Shown here: piece by piece, positions 59,358-64,000 of the stretch
How positions within the stretch are numbered: position 1 is the stretch's first letter
Layout: every line of letters starts with the position of its first letter
Assembly: GCA_015499995.1 (NCBI GenBank)
Contig: JADNRV010000222.1
Span: 1-64,000 of the forward strand
Length of the DNA: 64,000 nucleotides
Reading direction: 5' to 3'
Source: Flammula alnicola
Taxonomy: Eukaryota; Basidiomycota; Agaricomycetes; Agaricales; Strophariaceae
Position numbers and translations under genes: made by a program
The notes under the pieces: generated by a model
What the model was told of the DNA's origin: nothing
Database searches by the model: none
What the model saw: only the letters and a program-made list of their open reading frames with translations

Positions 59358-60507
59358 CTACCTTAGACTTCCTCTCTGACTAGCCGCCTTCTCTAGCACG
59401 GCTGTCCTCATATCCGTCTCACTCCCTGTTCTTTCTCTTGGAGGAGACAATCGCCGCACACCAGGAGAGTCGCTCCTGTCTCGCTGCTTCATCACAATGC
59501 CTCCACTTGGTGTCGTTGGCGGAGTACCGCTCCTTGATCCTCTCCCCCGAGACGAAGCATTCGAAGCTGCTCTCGAAGGTCCCGGCGGACTGGAGCTTCC
59601 AACCCTCGACGCTGAACTCGGAGGACGGTCCCAGAACATCAGCTTTCCATACCACGTTTTCCGCCGTTCGGTGTACTCTTTCTCCTCCCGTCGTCGTTCG
59701 AATGCAGATCGATAGCGCTCGTATGCTTCACGGAAGTTCTTATCCACTCGAGATGAGAATATGAGCTCGCCGCGGGGATTGGTAGCTGGCGGTATCGTGT
59801 GTATGGGGCGAGTGGTTGAAGTAGACCTGGGCCTAACTCGCGAAGATGGAGACGGAGATCGTGATGATGTCCTGGACAGGGCAGAGGCCGAGGATTCGTC
59901 GGGTCGAGGAAAGAAGAATGAAAGAGGGTTCCAATAGAGTTTAGATCGCAATGGTGGTTTTCTGACGTTCAAGTACATGTTGAATGAACGCAAGGCGCGA
60001 TTGGCATGAGGAACGTATCTAACAATGATCAGTCAACATATTCAGGCGATGTACTCGGTGCTTACTTGTTGGCGTATGCAATTTTTTCAGCATACATCCC
60101 ACTGGCAAATACAAGCACAAGCGTAGTAACACTCACAAAGAGAAGGCCGCTTGCGATGTATGGATGTAATGTCGTTTCAGGATTCGCCTCGTAGATATTG
60201 GGAAGTATTCGCTGGAGGGCCATCCTATATGGTATTGAAAGAAGCGAAGTTTGCGGAGGCAGAATTACTTCGCCTAACAAAAATGCTATGACGATGAGAA
60301 GTTGTAGGAGAAATACTATCGAAAAGACGTTAGATTCCGACCCCAAGAATGCTGAGTTAACCCACGTTGGTACCGCGATTTTCGGCGTTGAAGGTTGGCT
60401 GCGTTCGTCTTGAGTCTCTCTTCAAAAAGAAGGAGATCTCTGTACGTGGCACTGTCATTTGGTGGACCGAAAGAGCCTTTCAAAGAAGGATTTGAACGAG
60501 GGGGCAT
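59358..60507 (-). CDS. SPO7: Spo7, regulatory subunit of the Nem1-Spo7 phosphatase
   Basis: Three exons, 60507-60366, 60315-60066 and 60018-59358, give 350 residues. The conserved core is complete: YRDLLLFEERLKTNAANL, then two transmembrane segments (LFLLQLLIVIAFLLGE and SGLLFVSVTTLVLVFASGMY), then KIAYANKYVPHANRALRSFN and NVRKPPLRSK. The hydrophilic C-terminal part is Ser/Arg/Pro-rich, variable in the family, with GELIFSSRVDKNFREAYERYR kept. The upstream TTG-initiated extension is ignored and ATG 60507 chosen. In yeast Spo7 holds Nem1 at the ER/nuclear membrane, and the complex dephosphorylates the lipin Pah1, setting the balance between phospholipid and triacylglycerol synthesis. Confidence 0.92.
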
Positions 60508-63257
60508 CGAACTTTTGGTGGATTGAAGCAAGGTGGCATCGGTTCTACAGCGACTCTCTCATAACACACCAAAACAATAACGAGCTAAGATAAGATAAGA
60601 TAAGGGTGATTACGACGCACGTATGAATTATTCGAGTCATTTTCTCTTTGATACGCTGCCACAAATACGTTCCCAGCTGATTCAGTCAGTCCATAGCCTT
60701 ATTTTCGATAAGCTTCTCTGTACCTTGTAGCACTTGAGCTCCCCACTTCGAATTCGTCGCGCGTACACTTTCTCCCAACAATAACGGATCAGGGATGTCT
60801 TTCGGGAATCGGAGAACGAACAAATGGGCACTGCCAGTGGGCATGGTTCGTGCAATACCTCAGTGCCTTTTGAGTCGCCCTTGCACCTTGCGATATACAA
60901 ATTCGCTGGGAAGATTTCTTCCGAACGACCACAATAACCAGCGCTTAGGGTGGCCCACATCGAACTTTCGCAAACGCTTTCATTAACTGGTGATTGAGGG
61001 TGATTGACTATTTAAGTTTTGTATTTAAGCCTCATTAACCATCTTTCTGTGCTTGTTAGAGCTATCCGAGGCGAACGCAACTATCATTTTTATTGAGGCC
61101 AGGGTTCCCAGTGTGGTCTTATCTCCTTCCAAAGCAAAAAAAAACTTCGTCGCTGACGTTTAGATAGAACAGTTCATGCTACCTCTCATCAGCGGTCTGC
61201 GGGAAACAAGCTCTGAAACTATAGCCCTCTAGTTAAAATCTCGCCATGGAGGATTCTCTTCGTTGGCATTGGGTCATGGCAATAACTCATACTGTCTTTG
61301 CGTAATCGTTGTTGACTGGTGATGGCTCTTTGCATGTTCTGCTCTGAGCCTCATTAATCAGACTTCTCGTTGATAACCTGAGAGATATCCGAGGCGACCG
61401 CTACTTCCGTTGTTATTGATGCCTGGGAGAACCATTCGAATTCAATATGGCGTGAAGTCGTGTTTTCTTTCTCGCCTATGACTTTTACATTGAAACCTGA
61501 TCCCCCAGCTGCGTTTCAATGACGATTATTACTCAAACTGCATAGCTACCTAACAAACAACGATTTCAAGATTCCTTAGCACCACGGATAAGTTATCTCT
61601 TCTGTTAATTATTTCTTCGCTCAGGATCTGTGGTGGTTCTTGCTTTTTCAGCCAATTTCATAACGATAGGCCTATTCGCATCCGGATCACCAGAACTTGA
61701 CTTCCATCTCTTACATGCATCCGTATTTAATGCGAAATTTGGAACGCAGAAATCCTCCAAATATCACTGGATATGTCGCAGTAGCAGGTTTTTGTTGATG
61801 CCTGGATTTAATTGTCCATTAGGACTCGGAGTCTGAGGCAGCTAAATTGTCCAGAATCTCGTCAACAAGTTCCTTGTCAAAACCCAGCAATTCGATGAGC
61901 CTGGCACCAACTGCGGCCATCCCAGGTTCAAAATTTCAGGATTCGCCGCGCGTTGAACGCTTCTCGAGATATCCGCACTCATTTCTGCCTGATTCGCAAG
62001 TTAAGAATTCAACTAGAGAATGCTTCTTCACGCTTCTTCCTTTAGCCTGTAACAGCGTGTCCGTTCTTGTACGCGGTTTTGTGTCACATCCGACCCGTGT
62101 GGGCCCTTGTCGTCATAGGAGTCGGACTGGTCGAAAGTCTGAAAGACCAGGACATTGGCTTTGAGATGTATGCTCTAGCGTCATACACTAATGGCCGTCT
62201 CGTGGCAATCACAGTGCAGTTAAGGTCACTGGTAATGTGATGACGCTACATATTAGTCGTACACGAACTCGTTTGCAAGTACTGAAACAGAGCGGATACT
62301 TGCTAGGAGTGGTTCCTTTACGTGAACCGATATGCAATCCTTGCTGAGTCCAGGCTTGATGGTGTTCACGGGGCGTGCTCAACACGGCGTAATAAAGAGT
62401 CGCGGTCGAATTCACTACGGTTGGAGCATTTCGTATTCAGCATGACTTGGATGAAAGCTGATGCGTGAGTCATGTTGTTCACTTCTTCTATGTATGCTTG
62501 ATTCACGGAAATAAATACCTGCTTAAATTGCTTCCCGGTGTGCAGCGCGATTTGCATTGGAACGTTTCCGTTACTGAAGGCGAATGTAAGTTCAAGCTTC
62601 ATGTTCAGATTAATATCCTCCCAGCCTACACACCTATTGATCCAGAGAATTCTGTGGTGCAAGCAAGCTTTGCGGCCTGCGAAGTAGCCTCTTTAGGTTT
62701 TTGGCAAACCGACCCTAGAAGGAAGGATCGGGAGCTTGTCGACAGTGCAGACTTTAGCTTTGGAAAGTCCGTGTCACGGTACCCAATAATAGCAAGAAAT
62801 CTGAGAAATATCCTGGTGAAATTTCCTCCAGCGCTAAACTGAACTGGAGATGGATGGTTGAACTTGGGAATAACTTCCAACTTTGGACGCAGAAACCATC
62901 TGTTAAGGGCCGGTCCAGCATCAATTCGATTGCCGACACTCACCTCTTTCTTGTAACCGTGGAAGTTACTTTTGCTGCACATCTCGAACCTTGCAATGCA
63001 GCTAAGTTTCGTATCTCTAGGGAGAAACGTACGTGGACCTTAGTAACTCTATTCAAGTTGAACCAAATTTGTGTATCAATACAAGGTACACGAGGAGGTA
63101 ATGACCAGCCGATTCGATCTTTCGACTGCAACCGCCGTTCTTCTGCTTCGGAATGCCCGATCACAGTATGGATATATAAACCATGTAACGTCAGGATGTT
63201 TGCTGTAAGAATTTTCGTTGCTCGACGCTCCCCACTAACGCCTGTCACTGACGCCTG
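60508..63257. other. Gene-poor interval with decayed repeats
   Basis: About 2.7 kb without a convincing gene. A GATAA microsatellite lies at 60586-60606. Two diverged direct copies lie at about 60985-61095 and 61310-61425 (shared GAGATATCCGAGGCGA-like and AGCCTCATTAA strings). On minus 61920-61819 a short frame reads MAAVGARLIELLGFDKELVD and ends in ASDSES, looking like the last exon of a lost gene. Open frames at 62366-62982 on both strands have no recognisable domain. Confidence 0.4.
61819..61920 (-). pseudogene. Orphan exon-like frame
   Basis: Thirty-three codons with amphipathic helical composition (LIELLGFDKELVDEILDNL) and a stop. No upstream exon can be joined: the preceding frame carries a stop directly before it. 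It resembles the ends of some helicase or co-activator proteins but is too short to assign. Confidence 0.25.
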
Positions 63258-64000
63258 ATGTCCGATTCAGAAGTTAGTGGCTCTTTCACTGCCCAGGGCT
63301 CTTCCAGTCAAAGTTTCGACAAAGAAAACCATTCAACTCTCAAACCCGAGAATTCCCATTGCGCGCAAGTCGACCAGCCTCCACAGGGACCTTGTCACAT
63401 CTATGATTGTGGAAAAGATGCTTGGATGACGGTCGCCGGCACGTAAGTATCATACCTGAGGCTATCTCAAGGCTGGTTGAGAGAGTGGCTCGCTGATTAA
63501 CGTCAAATCTACAGGTGGATGATACAGTTTTGCACTTATGGGTGCGTTCATTGTCACAGATCCCGGAGAATTTTCTTGTTTCTCAATGTTCCCCCCTTCA
63601 GTTACATATCAGCGTTCGGTGTATACCAAGATTACTACACCAGGGTATTTCTAAGCCATGAAACTCCTTCGAACATCAGGTATGCATCCAGCTTTTCCGT
63701 CTTTTCAAGAGAGTTGAAGTCTTATATCGTCGTTGAAGCTGGATAGGTAGCTTCCAGTTGTTCATGCAGTATGCACCTGGAATTCTTGTCGGTCGCGCTT
63801 TCGATGCGGGATACTTGTGAGTTCCTTCCACCCCGTCCATGCAGTCGACTATCCGACTTACGTGCCTTTCGACAGTCACCACATGATCGCGTTAGGAACT
63901 ATCATTCAGGTCTTCTCCATGTTCATGCTCTCTCTGGCGCGCCAGCAACACTATTATCAAGTACGTAGGTGAAGTCTGGGAGCCAAAAAAAAATTAATCA
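63258..64000 (+). CDS. MCT-type MFS transporter (partial, 3' end beyond window)
   Basis: ATG 63258 (MSDSEVSGSF) starts a hydrophilic N-terminus, then GKDAWMTVAGTW opens helix 1, as in monocarboxylate-transporter-like MFS proteins. Introns follow with GTAAGT, GTGCGT, GTATGC and GTGAGT donors. Joined exons read YISAFGVYQDYYTR, SWIGSFQLFMQYAPGILVGRAFDAGYF and HHMIALGTIIQVFSMFMLSLA before a GTACGT donor at about 63961, near the window end. The fungal family contains riboflavin, monocarboxylate and uncharacterised carriers; most agaric copies have no known substrate. Plasma membrane location expected. The remaining roughly eight helices lie outside the window. Confidence 0.82.

Noticed and set aside
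1..64000. CRISPR arrays, operons or bacterial-type insertion sequences
   Set aside because: Spliced genes, TATA boxes and fungal families show a eukaryotic genome; no regular direct repeat array was seen.

Overview
The window looks like a euchromatic but repeat-invaded stretch of a mushroom-forming basidiomycete (Agaricomycetes). The evidence is dense short introns of about 48-60 nt with GTRNGT donors, a GH7 cellobiohydrolase, agaric-type expanded families (7TM proteins, CorA-like proteins, serine beta-lactamase-like hydrolases), and transposon genes of Ulp1/DDE and DUF6589 type. Almost every real gene is spliced, so I rebuilt exons by joining reading frames across GT-AG (or GC-AG) introns. 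All family assignments rest on recognised motifs, not on database searches.

Layout. 1-5.2 kb is transposon-derived: a minus-strand Ulp1 peptidase/DDE transposase gene with one homopolymer frameshift, a hairpin, a short repeat cluster, an acidic ORF fragment and a decayed Ser-rich gene. 5.9-7.4 kb holds a PQ-loop membrane protein. 10-11.7 kb holds a CorA-like protein (copy D). 12.4-15 kb holds a sucrose/GPH-type MFS transporter. 16.1-16.4 kb holds a peptidase-like fragment. 17.1-18.3 kb holds a 7TM protein. 19.3-21.4 kb holds a secreted amidase. 22.2-23.3 kb holds a histidine-phosphatase-like protein lacking the catalytic His, with a 445-bp MITE beside it. 24.5-26.2 kb holds URC4. 28.6-30.0 kb holds the GH7 enzyme.

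32-49.4 kb is the most unusual part. Two large inverted arms (about 33.86-40.08 kb and 49.41-44.50 kb) each carry a Nudix hydrolase and a CorA-like gene, and they face each other across one single-copy acidic membrane protein gene. A third CorA-like copy lies just outside the left arm. One Nudix copy is intact and one is a clear pseudogene. One CorA-like copy has a 1-nt frameshift, and one has had its tail replaced at the arm edge. The left arm holds 1.43 kb, bounded by a 12-bp direct repeat, that is absent from the right arm.

52-60.5 kb is ordinary: a beta-lactamase-type serine hydrolase, a membrane-anchored aspartic protease, a second His-less histidine-phosphatase-like protein, and the Spo7 subunit of the Nem1-Spo7 lipid phosphatase. 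The right end enters an MCT-type MFS transporter that is cut by the window.

Functionally the genes cover plant biomass attack (GH7), uptake (sucrose-type and MCT-type MFS), extracellular or wall proteolysis (aspartic protease), pyrimidine catabolism (URC4) and lipid control (Spo7). I see no biosynthetic gene cluster. The interest is in genome dynamics: a palindromic segmental duplication that lets duplicated genes be compared at different stages of decay.
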